From DATEGZ01 sp035279905 (GTDB lineage Bacteria; Acidobacteriota; Vicinamibacteria; Vicinamibacterales; SCN-69-37), in assembly GCA_035279905.1 (NCBI GenBank), contig DATEGZ010000025.1:1-9097 (forward strand): a DNA stretch of 9,097 bases, written 5' to 3'. The notes under the pieces were generated by a model that made no database searches, was not told the DNA's origin, and saw nothing but the letters and a program-made list of their open reading frames with translations. Positions 1-6,227 of this stretch are shown here, one piece after another; the first letter of the stretch is position 1, and each line of letters opens with the position of its first letter. Both the position numbers and the translations under genes were made by a program.

Positions 1-1077
1 GACCGCCGCCCGCCCCACCAGCTCGGCGTCCATCCGGCTGACGAATCCGGCCCGGGGCGCCACCCACGGCTCGCGGTGGCGGACGGACGGCAGTCGATCA
101 TAGTCGTCCAGCACCCGGGGATCGCCCCCTTGCGCGGCGACAATCGCGCGAAACGCCTCCAGCCCGGCGCCGTTCGCGAGCGCGGTCCGCACCCGCCGCT
201 CCGCCTCGGCCTCGTCTCCGGCGATGCCCGCGCCGACGAGCATGCGCGCGGCCAGCCGGACCGACAGGCTCTCCAAATCCTCGGGGCCCTTCCCTTTCAG
301 CGTCTCGATCGACTCGATCACTTCGTTCGCGTTGCCGACGGCCCGTCCGAGCGGGGCCTCCATCGAGGTCAGCAGCGCCTCGGTCCTGACGCCGTTGCGC
401 GTCGCGATCCCGCACAGCCACTCGGCGAGCTGGCGCGCGTCGGCTTCTGTCTTCATGAACGCGCCGCGCCCGACTTTCACGTCGAGCACCAGCGCCCCGA
501 TCCCCTCGGCAATTTTCTTGCTCAGGATCGACGCGCAGATGAGCGGAATGCTCTCGACCGTCCCGGTGACGTCGCGCAGCGCGTAGAGCCGGCGATCGGC
601 CGGCGCGATCTCGTCGGTCTGGCCGATCATCACGCAGCGCGTGTCGCCGAGCACGCGCCGCATCTCATCGAGGGACAACCGCGTGCGAAATCCGGGGATC
701 GCCTCGAGCTTGTCGAGCGTGCCGCCCGTGTGCCCGAGGCCGCGTCCCGACATCATCGGGACGATCGCGCCGCACGCGACCGCCAGCGGCGCCAGGATCA
801 GCGACGTCTTGTCGCCGACGCCGCCGGTCGAATGTTTGTCGACGGGCGTGCCGCCGAGCTCGGAGAGATCGAGACGCTGCCCGGACCGCACCATCGCGTC
901 GGTCAGCGCCGACGCTTCTTCGAGCGTCATGCCGCGCCAGACGATCGCCATCAGCAGTGCGGCGACTTGATAGTCCGGCCACGAGCTGTCCGTCACGCCG
1001 GCGACAAACGCGCGCACGTCGGCATCCGCGAGCGCGCCCCCATCGCGCTTGTGACGAATCAGATCGACCGCGCGCAT
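1..1077 (-). CDS. deoA: Thymidine / pyrimidine-nucleoside phosphorylase (C-terminus cut by window edge)
   Basis: This enzyme cleaves thymidine (and, in the pyrimidine-nucleoside type, uridine) with phosphate to give the free base and (deoxy)ribose-1-phosphate, a cytoplasmic step of pyrimidine salvage. The minus-strand frame is open from ATG at 1077 to the window edge, giving 359 residues of a family usually about 430-440 long, so the C-terminal part lies outside. Seen directly: phosphate-binding KHSTGGVGD at 81-89; the family signature SGRGLGHTGGTLDKLE at 110-125; and R168, S183 and K187 in the RDVTGTVESIPLI / CASILSKK stretch, matching substrate-binding R171, S186 and K190 of E. coli DeoA. 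The start is the first ATG and gives the usual N-terminus (MRAVDLIRHKRDG). No Shine-Dalgarno sequence precedes it; a TATACT hexamer sits only 9 nt upstream, so the transcript may be leaderless. The family is certain; thymidine-specific versus broad pyrimidine specificity is not settled. Confidence 0.95.
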   Translation of the reverse strand, partial: MRAVDLIRHKRDGGALADADVRAFVAGVTDSSWPDYQVAALLMAIVWRGMTLEEASALTDAMVRSGQRLDLSELGGTPVDKHSTGGVGDKTSLILAPLAVACGAIVPMMSGRGLGHTGGTLDKLEAIPGFRTRLSLDEMRRVLGDTRCVMIGQTDEIAPADRRLYALRDVTGTVESIPLICASILSKKIAEGIGALVLDVKVGRGAFMKTEADARQLAEWLCGIATRNGVRTEALLTSMEAPLGRAVGNANEVIESIETLKGKGPEDLESLSVRLAARMLVGAGIAGDEAEAERRVRTALANGAGLEAFRAIVAAQGGDPRVLDDYDRLPSVRHREPWVAPRAGFVSRMDAELVGRAAV

Positions 1078-1086
1078 GCGGGGCCA

Positions 1087-1094
1087 AGTATAGT
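1087..1094. promoter_or_regulatory. Overlapping divergent -10-like elements, possible leaderless bidirectional promoter
   Basis: The 25-bp gap between two divergent start codons contains AGTATAGT. Read on the plus strand it gives TATAGT (1089-1094), 8 nt before the ATG at 1103. Read on the minus strand it gives TATACT (1092-1087), 9 nt before the ATG at 1077. Each is five of six to the TATAAT consensus. With normal spacing, transcription would start within about 0-3 nt of either start codon. The -35 matches are poor: TCGACC at 1064-1069 with a 19-nt spacer on plus, none clear on minus. The hexamers are seen; promoter activity is inferred. Confidence 0.4.
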
Positions 1095-1102
1095 GGGAAA
1101 CC

Positions 1103-1552
1103 ATGACGGACACCGGCCGCGTGCTGCTGACTGCCGTCGCGCTTTCCGCGTCGGCGTTCGGCGTGCTCGCCTGGCGTGTGAGCCGCATCGATCCCGCGCA
1201 ACCCGAGCGGCTCGTCGGCGAGCTGCGCGTGGCCCAGTGGGCCGCGATGCTGCTCTCCGCGACGGCCGGCATTCCGATCGGACTCGCGGTGGCGCTGCCG
1301 TCGATGCCGGGCGGACATCTCGACGCGACGCTCGCCGTCGGGTTCATGCTGCTCGCGGGCCTCGTGCTCTTTCGCGATCCGCGCGAGGGGCTCTTCCTCG
1401 TGTCGATCGGCTTCGTCGTCCACGCGCTCGTCGACATCGCGCACCGGCCCGGCTGGTTGTCCCCCGATCTGGCGCCGCGCTGGTATATCGTCGGGTGCGC
1501 GACGTTCAACGTGTACCTCGCGGCGCTCTGCTATCTGGCGCGACGCCGCTGA
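1103..1552 (+). CDS. Small multi-pass membrane protein of unknown function
   Basis: This 149-residue protein is strongly hydrophobic, with about five likely membrane segments (roughly 7-27, 43-66, 74-91, 97-113 and 125-145) separated by short charged loops. It should sit in the cytoplasmic membrane. The most distinctive part is H107-x3-D111-x2-H114 in the stretch HALVDIAHRPGW at the end of the fourth segment, followed by PRWYIVGCATFNVY. Polar His/Asp residues at a membrane edge could bind a ligand or metal, but that is inference. I do not recognise the family with confidence. The ATG at 1103 is the first in frame, with only a weak purine stretch (GTGGGAA) before it. The stop is 11 nt before the phosphatase gene, so it probably heads the downstream four-gene run. 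Third-position GC is high, as in its neighbours. Confidence 0.8.
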   Translation: MTDTGRVLLTAVALSASAFGVLAWRVSRIDPAQPERLVGELRVAQWAAMLLSATAGIPIGLAVALPSMPGGHLDATLAVGFMLLAGLVLFRDPREGLFLVSIGFVVHALVDIAHRPGWLSPDLAPRWYIVGCATFNVYLAALCYLARRR

Positions 1553-1563
1553 CATAGCGAGCG

Positions 1564-3195
1564 ATGATGCTCACCACCTCGATGCGATGTGCCGCGCTGG
1601 TCGCCCTGCTGGCGCTCGCCGCGCCGGCGCCCGATCCGCCCCGGCTGGTCGTGCTGCTGGTCATCGATCAGTTCCGCGGCGACTACCCGGAGATGTACGG
1701 GCACGAGTGGTCGCGCGGCCTCGCGCGGTTGTTCAACGGCGGCGCCGTCTTTCCGCTCGCGGCCTATCCCTACACCAACACCGTGACGTGCCCGGGACAC
1801 GCGACGATCGGCACCGGCACGCTGCCGCGAACGCACGGCATGATCGGCAACACGTGGTACGACCCCGCGCAGCGGCGCAACGTCGCGTGCGCCGCCGATC
1901 CCGCCGCGGCGTCGGTGGCGTTCGGCGGCGTCGCCGGGTCGGAGCATCAGAGCCCGCGCGCGCTTGCCGCGCCCGCGTTTGCCGACGAGCTGCGCCTGCA
2001 GTCGCGCCGCCTCCCGCGCATTCTCTCGATTTCGCTCAAGGCCCGATCGGCGGTCGGCCTCGGCGGGCACGGCGGTCCCGGCACGATGGTGCTGTGGGAA
2101 GAAGACAACGGCACGTGGGCGACGTCAGACGTCTACACCAAAACGCCCTGGCCTGAGGTCGACGAGTACGTCCGCGCGCATCCGGTCGCCGCGGTGTACG
2201 GCCAGACGTGGTCACGCATGCTGCCTGAGTCCTCGTACTCGTTCGAAGACGACGGTCTGGCTGAGAACGCACCCGGGCAGTGGAAGAAGACATTCCCGCA
2301 CATGCTGGACAGCCCGTCCGGCAAGCCCGATAACGCGTTCATCACGAACTGGGAGCACTCGCCGTGGAGCGACGCGTACATGGGCGACATGGCGGTCGCG
2401 CTGAGCGCCAGGCTGAAGCTCGGCCAGGACGCCGGCGGCACCGACATGCTGGCGATCAGCTTCTCGGCGACCGATCTCGTCGGCCACGAATACGGCCCGC
2501 GCAGCCACGAGGTGCAGGATGTGCTCGTCCGGCTCGATCAGGTCATCGGCAAGCTGCTCGACGCGCTCGATCGATCCGTCGGCGCGGATCGCTACGTCGT
2601 CGCGCTCTCGGCCGATCACGGTGTGGCGCCGATTCCGGAGCAGGCCGCCGCGCTCGGCATGAACGCCGGGCGCGTGCTGTCCGCGGATATCCGCACCGCC
2701 GCGCAAACCGTCCTGGGCAAGCTCCTGGGCGAGGGAACGTTCTACGGCGCGTTCTCAGAAACCAATCTGTCGCTGACGCCTGGCACGCTCGATCAACTGC
2801 GCGCGAAGCCCGGCGCGATCGACGCCGTGAAGGCCGCGCTCCTGGCAATCCCCGGCATCGCGCGCGTGTACGGGCCGGACGAGCTCGCGGCGACCGCGCC
2901 CACCGACGATCCCATTCTGCGCGCGACCCGGCTGAGCTACTACCCCGGCCGCTCCGGCGACTTCGTCGTGATCCCGAAGCCGTACTGGACGATCGTCAGC
3001 CGCGGCACGACGCACGGCACGCCGTACGGCTACGATCAGCACGTGCCGGTGCTCTTCTACGGCGCCGGCATCAAGCCTGGACGCTATTTCACGGCGGCCG
3101 CGCCGGTGGACATCGCGCCGACACTCGCCGCGCTGGTCGGCATCACGCTCTCGCACACGGACGGCCAGGTGCTGGTCGATGCGCTCAAGCGCTAG
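1564..3195 (+). CDS. Secreted PafA-like alkaline phosphatase (type I phosphodiesterase/nucleotide pyrophosphatase superfamily)
   Basis: Predicted exported metallophosphatase of 543 residues that hydrolyses phosphate monoesters using two zinc ions. An N-terminal hydrophobic segment (about 7-20, ending AAPAP) looks like a signal peptide. The alkaline-phosphatase catalytic set is complete: D35 in VIDQFRGDY; nucleophile T75 in NTVTCPGHAT; N96 in GMIGNTWYD; K159 and R161 in SLKARSA; D304 and H308 in SATDLVGHEYG; D351 and H352 in SADHG; H484 in GTTHGTPYGYDQH. These match D38, T79, N100, K162, R164, D305, H309, D352, H353 and H486 of Chryseobacterium PafA. The Lys/Arg pair is the feature that favours monoesters over diesters in this superfamily, so I call it PafA-like rather than a nucleotide pyrophosphatase. 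Two adjacent ATGs (1564 and 1567) are possible starts. The last 17 nt overlap the M4 peptidase gene, indicating co-translation. Natural substrate unknown. Confidence 0.9.
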   Translation: MMLTTSMRCAALVALLALAAPAPDPPRLVVLLVIDQFRGDYPEMYGHEWSRGLARLFNGGAVFPLAAYPYTNTVTCPGHATIGTGTLPRTHGMIGNTWYDPAQRRNVACAADPAAASVAFGGVAGSEHQSPRALAAPAFADELRLQSRRLPRILSISLKARSAVGLGGHGGPGTMVLWEEDNGTWATSDVYTKTPWPEVDEYVRAHPVAAVYGQTWSRMLPESSYSFEDDGLAENAPGQWKKTFPHMLDSPSGKPDNAFITNWEHSPWSDAYMGDMAVALSARLKLGQDAGGTDMLAISFSATDLVGHEYGPRSHEVQDVLVRLDQVIGKLLDALDRSVGADRYVVALSADHGVAPIPEQAAALGMNAGRVLSADIRTAAQTVLGKLLGEGTFYGAFSETNLSLTPGTLDQLRAKPGAIDAVKAALLAIPGIARVYGPDELAATAPTDDPILRATRLSYYPGRSGDFVVIPKPYWTIVSRGTTHGTPYGYDQHVPVLFYGAGIKPGRYFTAAAPVDIAPTLAALVGITLSHTDGQVLVDALKR

Positions 3196-4513
3196 CCTCC
3201 TCGCGCTGCTGCTCGCCGGCGCGGTCGTCGCTGCGGCGCCGCGCGGGATGCGGGTGCAGCCCGCGGCGAACGGACGCCAGATCATCGCCAGCGCGTCGAG
3301 CTTGCGGCGCGGCTTTTCGAGCACCGCCGCGGTCGTCGAGCTGCGCGCGTGGAATCAGGTCGTCGACGACTGGTGGCACACAGGCGAGCTCACTCGCGTG
3401 TCGGTCGCGCCCGATGCCCTCGTCAGCGGGCGCACCCACGAGCAGTTCCAGCAAGTGCACCTCGGCGTCGCCATCTGGAGCGGCGACCTGCGGCGCCAGC
3501 TCAACGCGTTCGGCCAGACGGAATCGATCTTCGGCACGTACTACCCGAACGTCGACGTGGACGTGACGCCGGCAGTCGCCGCCGCGCACGCGTCCGTGCT
3601 CCTGGCCGAAGCGGGCGACGGCGCGCCGGGCCCAGCGAGCCCGACGGATCTCGTGATCGTGCCGACCAATCAGGGCTTCCGCCTCGCGTGGACCGCGCGC
3701 GTGGTGTCGCTCAAAGACGATGTGATGCGGCGCGTGTTTCTCGATGCGCGAAGCGGCGACGTGCTCTTCAGCTACGACGACACGTGGCGGCAGAACGCGG
3801 CCGCCTATGACATGCACGGCGATCGCGCGCGTGTCACGCGTGTCCTTGCGGGTTTGCTGGGTCTCGGCGCGCAGGAACCGGCCGCGAACGCGGCCGATCC
3901 GCCGGCCGGCCTCTCGGCCGAGGACGCGCAGGCGGCGTTGCGCACGGCGCAGGAGTTCTTCCTCGCGCGCTTCGGACGCCGAGGCCTTGCCGCGCGTGCG
4001 CAGCCCGTGCGATTGATGTTCAACGCCGATCGCCAGGACGATGCCGCGTACTACGGCGGCGGCGACATCGTGATGAGCGCGCGCATCGCCGCGCTGGGAC
4101 GCGCGGACGTGACCGCGGTGGTCGCACACGAGCTCGCGCACGGCATCACCGAGTACACGTCGAATCTGATCTACCTCAACGAGTCGGGCGCGCTGAACGA
4201 GGCGTTCTCCGAGATCATGGCCGTGTCGGCGAAGCGCTACGCACAGGACGCCGGGAGCGCCGGCGCGGACGACACGGGCGCGCGCGCGAGCCTCGCTGCT
4301 CAGGTCTTCGAGAGCGCCGTGCGCGGCTTGGGTCTCGATCAACGCGAGAAGATCGAGCGTGTGATGTACCGTGCGTTCACAGCGCTGCTGCCATCGAACG
4401 CCACGTTCGAGATGGCGCGCTGGGCAATGCTCGAAGCCGCCGTCGATCTCTACGGGTCCGGAAGCGACGTCGAACGGGCGCTCGCCGACGCCTGGACCGC
4501 CGCCGGCCGATGA
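3179..4513 (+). CDS. Secreted M4 (thermolysin-family) metallopeptidase with shortened catalytic domain
   Basis: This 444-residue zinc peptidase homologue is probably exported: residues 7-20 are a hydrophobic signal segment. Residues about 50-200 look like the FTP/PepSY propeptide, including the typical VDA-like LDARSGDVL ending. The zinc site is intact: H317-E318-L-A-H321, then Y332 and E341 in IYLNESGALNEAFSE, with the same 24-residue spacing from first His to third ligand Glu as thermolysin (H142 to E166). The C-terminal helices (VMYRAFTALLPSNATF, then AAVDLYG) also match. Between them about 50-60 residues are missing, including the DNGGVHxNSG segment with thermolysin H231; residues 350-370 contain no histidine. 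NAFW of the substrate cleft appears as DAAY (288-291). It may be a weak or inactive peptidase or a divergent subfamily. The ATG at 3179 is needed to keep the signal peptide. It overlaps the phosphatase by 17 nt and the next gene by 4 nt. Confidence 0.85.
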   Translation: MRSSASLLALLLAGAVVAAAPRGMRVQPAANGRQIIASASSLRRGFSSTAAVVELRAWNQVVDDWWHTGELTRVSVAPDALVSGRTHEQFQQVHLGVAIWSGDLRRQLNAFGQTESIFGTYYPNVDVDVTPAVAAAHASVLLAEAGDGAPGPASPTDLVIVPTNQGFRLAWTARVVSLKDDVMRRVFLDARSGDVLFSYDDTWRQNAAAYDMHGDRARVTRVLAGLLGLGAQEPAANAADPPAGLSAEDAQAALRTAQEFFLARFGRRGLAARAQPVRLMFNADRQDDAAYYGGGDIVMSARIAALGRADVTAVVAHELAHGITEYTSNLIYLNESGALNEAFSEIMAVSAKRYAQDAGSAGADDTGARASLAAQVFESAVRGLGLDQREKIERVMYRAFTALLPSNATFEMARWAMLEAAVDLYGSGSDVERALADAWTAAGR

Positions 4514-4836
4514 CCGCCTTCGCGCGCCGCGTCCTCGGCATCCTCAAGCGCATTCCGCCCGGGCGCGTCGTCACCTACGGCGATGTGGCTCGGATGGCCG
4601 GGCGGCCGGGCGCTGCCCGCGCGGTCGGCAACATCATGCGGCAGGCGGATGCGCCGGGCCTGCCCTACCACCGGGTCATCGCGGCCGGCGGGCGCGTCGG
4701 CGGCTACGGCGGCGCCCCGGGCCTCAAGGCCGCGCTCCTCTCCGCGGAAGGGCTCGTCGTCCGGCGCCACCGGGTGGTGCACTTCTCCCAACACCGGTGG
4801 CCCTCGACGGGCGTCAAACCCCGCAAGGAGCGATGA
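4510..4836 (+). CDS. Alkyltransferase-like (ATL) DNA-repair protein, Tyr in place of the acceptor Cys
   Basis: A 108-residue single-domain homologue of the DNA-binding half of O6-methylguanine-DNA methyltransferase. ATL proteins bind O6-alkylguanine in DNA without removing the alkyl group and pass the lesion to nucleotide excision repair. Seen directly: VVTYGDVARMAG (20-31; Y23 corresponds to human AGT Y114); GAARAVGNIMR (34-44), whose R37 corresponds to the arginine finger R128; and LPYHRVI (51-57), where methyltransferases have PCHRV. The acceptor cysteine is therefore Tyr53, so suicide alkyl transfer is impossible; the better-known ATLs carry Trp or Ala there. The rest of the fold continues through GGRVGGYGGAPGLKAALLSAEG. 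Its ATG overlaps the peptidase stop as ATGA, with no separate ribosome-binding site, so translation is probably coupled. The ATL call is firm; the partner repair pathway is known from family members, not shown here. Confidence 0.9.
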   Translation: MTAFARRVLGILKRIPPGRVVTYGDVARMAGRPGAARAVGNIMRQADAPGLPYHRVIAAGGRVGGYGGAPGLKAALLSAEGLVVRRHRVVHFSQHRWPSTGVKPRKER

Positions 4837-4864
4837 GGAACCGACAGCGCCGCCTGTTCGTTTT
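4837..4864 (+). promoter_or_regulatory. Candidate ECF-type promoter of the sigma/anti-sigma operon
   Basis: Just after the ATL stop codon lies GGAACC (4837-4842), a 16-nt spacer, then CGTTTT (4859-4864). This has the form of many ECF sigma promoters (GGAAC-type -35, CGT-type -10), which commonly drive the sigma factor's own operon. Transcription would start near 4869-4872 and leave a leader of about 45-50 nt before the ATG at 4919. Only one example of the motif is visible here, so it could be chance. Confidence 0.45.
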
Positions 4865-4894
4865 TGTAAGAGTGACCATCTCCGGCAACGCCTT

Positions 4895-4909
4895 CGGCCT
4901 GGCGGGCCG
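4895..4909 (+). other. Short GC hairpin where the sigma-factor ribosome-binding site should be
   Basis: CGGCC (4895-4899) and GGCCG (4905-4909) can pair around the 5-nt loop TGGCG, ending 9 nt before the sigma-factor ATG. No purine-rich ribosome-binding sequence is visible between the hairpin and the ATG. The hairpin may limit translation of the sigma factor, or may be incidental in GC-rich DNA. Confidence 0.35.
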
Positions 4910-4918
4910 TCTAACCCT

Positions 4919-5491
4919 ATGAGCGAAGCCGGGTCCGGCCACCGGGATCTGGCCCTGGCCGAGCGGTGCCGCGCGGACGCGCCGGGCGCCTTCGAGGAGT
5001 TGTATCGAGCCCACGCGCCGCGCCTGTTCGGGCTTGCGTGCCGCATGGTGGGCCGGACCGAAGCCGAGGATTTGCTGCAGGATATCTTCCTGACGGCCCA
5101 CCGGAAGCTGGCGCTCTATAAGGGCGAGTCGTCGCTTGGCACGTGGCTGTTCCGGCTGGCCACGAACCAGTGCCTGGACTACCTGCGGAGCCGCGGCGCG
5201 CGGTTCTCGCAGCTCACCGACACGCTCGACGACGATCCGGTGTCGCTGGGCGCGGGGACGATGCGGAGCGCGGTGGATCGGCTGGATCTCGAGCGCGGCC
5301 TGTCGACGCTGCCGCCGGGCTGCCGGACAGTGTTCGTGCTGCACGACGTCGAGGGCCTGGAGCATCGCGAGATCGCCGAGCTGCTCGGCATCTCGGACGG
5401 CACGTCGAAATCGCAATTGCACAAGGCGCGCTACCGGTTGCGCGCCACGTTGACGACGCAGCCCGCAGGGGCGCGAGGACAGAATCGATGA
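4919..5491 (+). CDS. ECF-family RNA polymerase sigma factor
   Basis: This 190-residue protein has the two-domain layout of sigma-70 family group 4 (ECF) factors, which direct RNA polymerase to stress or envelope promoters. Region 2 spans about 24-92: FEELYRAHAPRLFGLACRMV, AEDLLQDIFLTAHRKL (the core-binding DLLQD motif), and SSLGTWLFRLATNQCLDYLRSR for -10 recognition. A linker follows (93-120), then region 4 at about 123-178: LSTLPPGCRTVFVLHDVEG and the helix-turn-helix HREIAELLGISDGTSKSQLHKARYRLR for -35 recognition. The frame is open further upstream (to 4583), but that stretch runs out of frame through the ATL gene and shows no sigma sequence. ATG 4919 gives a normal N-terminus, although no Shine-Dalgarno sequence precedes it. 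Its stop overlaps the anti-sigma start as ATGA. Probably autoregulated through GGAACC-N16-CGTT at 4837-4864. Confidence 0.93.
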   Translation: MSEAGSGHRDLALAERCRADAPGAFEELYRAHAPRLFGLACRMVGRTEAEDLLQDIFLTAHRKLALYKGESSLGTWLFRLATNQCLDYLRSRGARFSQLTDTLDDDPVSLGAGTMRSAVDRLDLERGLSTLPPGCRTVFVLHDVEGLEHREIAELLGISDGTSKSQLHKARYRLRATLTTQPAGARGQNR

Positions 5492-6219
5492 CTTGCCAGG
5501 ATGTCGAGCGGCTGCTGAGCCGATTCGTCGACGGCGACGTGAACGCCGACGAGCAGGCCGCGGTGTCGAGCCACCTCGACACGTGCCCGGGCTGCCGCGC
5601 GATCGCGTCGGATCTGACGCGCATCCGCGACGCGGCGCGCGCATTGGGGCCCGTGGCGCCGCCGGAACACATCTGGCTGGAGATCGCGGGACAGATGCGG
5701 CTGAGCGATCGGCCGACGCCCGCCGACGCGCCGGCGCCTGTGCGTCGCGCGTCATCGCCGGCGTGGCAGTGGCTCGGTCTCGCGGCGGGGCTCGTGCTCG
5801 TGACGCTCGTCGCCTACCTCGTGTTACACCTGCGCGGGACGGCGCCTGATGCGACGACCGCCGGCAACGGCGCAGCGACGGGCTCCGTCGAATCGGTAGC
5901 GCAGGAGCTGTCGCTGGCGCTCGAGCACTACGACAAGGCCATCGCCCAGCTCGAAGTGCTCGCGAAGAACAGCGACGGCACGATCGACGCGACGACAGCG
6001 GCGACGCTCCAGCACAACCTGAGCGTCATCGACCAGGCAATCGCCGAGAGCCGCGCGGCGCTCGCGGCCGATCCGCAGAGCGAGCCGGCGCTCGACAGCT
6101 TGATCGACGCGCTGCGGCGCAAGGTCGGCGTGCTGCAGACGACCGTGGCGCTGATCAACGAGATTCGACGGGGCAATCAGGAAGGCGCGGCCAGGTTGAC
6201 TGGCGGCGGCAGGTCCTAG
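5488..6219 (+). CDS. Transmembrane zinc-finger anti-sigma factor
   Basis: This 243-residue protein is predicted to bind and inactivate the sigma factor encoded immediately upstream. The cytoplasmic N-terminus has the anti-sigma zinc-finger pattern: C3 in MTCQDVERLLSRFVDGD, then H29-x3-C33-x2-C36 (HLDTCPGC). A single membrane segment lies at about 93-114. The rest should be periplasmic: a Gly/Ala/Thr-rich linker (118-133), then about 95 residues (135-229) of probable long alpha-helices or coiled coil rich in Ala, Leu, Glu and Gln, which could sense or relay a signal. I see no named sensor domain there. GAGGA at 5475-5479 lies 8 nt before the ATG at 5488, a good ribosome-binding site, and the ATGA overlap with the sigma stop couples the pair. 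Release could be by proteolysis or by zinc/thiol chemistry; the sequence does not decide. Confidence 0.88.
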   Translation: MTCQDVERLLSRFVDGDVNADEQAAVSSHLDTCPGCRAIASDLTRIRDAARALGPVAPPEHIWLEIAGQMRLSDRPTPADAPAPVRRASSPAWQWLGLAAGLVLVTLVAYLVLHLRGTAPDATTAGNGAATGSVESVAQELSLALEHYDKAIAQLEVLAKNSDGTIDATTAATLQHNLSVIDQAIAESRAALAADPQSEPALDSLIDALRRKVGVLQTTVALINEIRRGNQEGAARLTGGGRS

Positions 6220-6222
6220 AGG
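6218..6222 (+). promoter_or_regulatory. Ribosome-binding site deciding the DUF4097 start
   Basis: AGAGG overlaps the last two bases of the anti-sigma stop codon (TAG, 6217-6219) and lies 5 nt before ATG 6228. It also covers the first base of the alternative GTG start at 6222, which makes that GTG unlikely and supports ATG 6228. Confidence 0.6.
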
Positions 6223-6227
6223 TGAAC

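Noticed and set aside
76..1557. Plus-strand open frame of 493 codons
   Set aside because: It runs antisense to the thymidine phosphorylase and then out of frame through the membrane-protein gene. Its product is Arg/Ala/His-rich with no domain, as expected for a shadow frame in GC-rich DNA.
2364..3566. Plus-strand open frame of 400 codons across the phosphatase/peptidase junction
   Set aside because: It overlaps both catalytic genes in another frame and encodes mostly Arg-rich low-complexity sequence.
3185..4342. Minus-strand open frame of 385 codons
   Set aside because: It is antisense to the M4 peptidase gene, whose HELAH and NESGALNE motifs establish the real frame.
4843..4865. Terminator-like structure (GACAG...CTGTT followed by CGTTTTT)
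   Set aside because: The stem is only about 5 bp with a G-T pair and the T-run is offset by CG, so it is too weak. The same bases are better explained as GGAACC-N16-CGTT.
4583..4918. 112-codon in-frame extension upstream of the sigma factor
   Set aside because: It reads the ATL gene out of frame and has no sigma-like sequence. ATG 4919 gives a normal ECF N-terminus.
6222..6227. GTG start two codons upstream of the DUF4097 ATG
   Set aside because: The AGAGG ribosome-binding site overlaps this GTG but is correctly spaced for ATG 6228.
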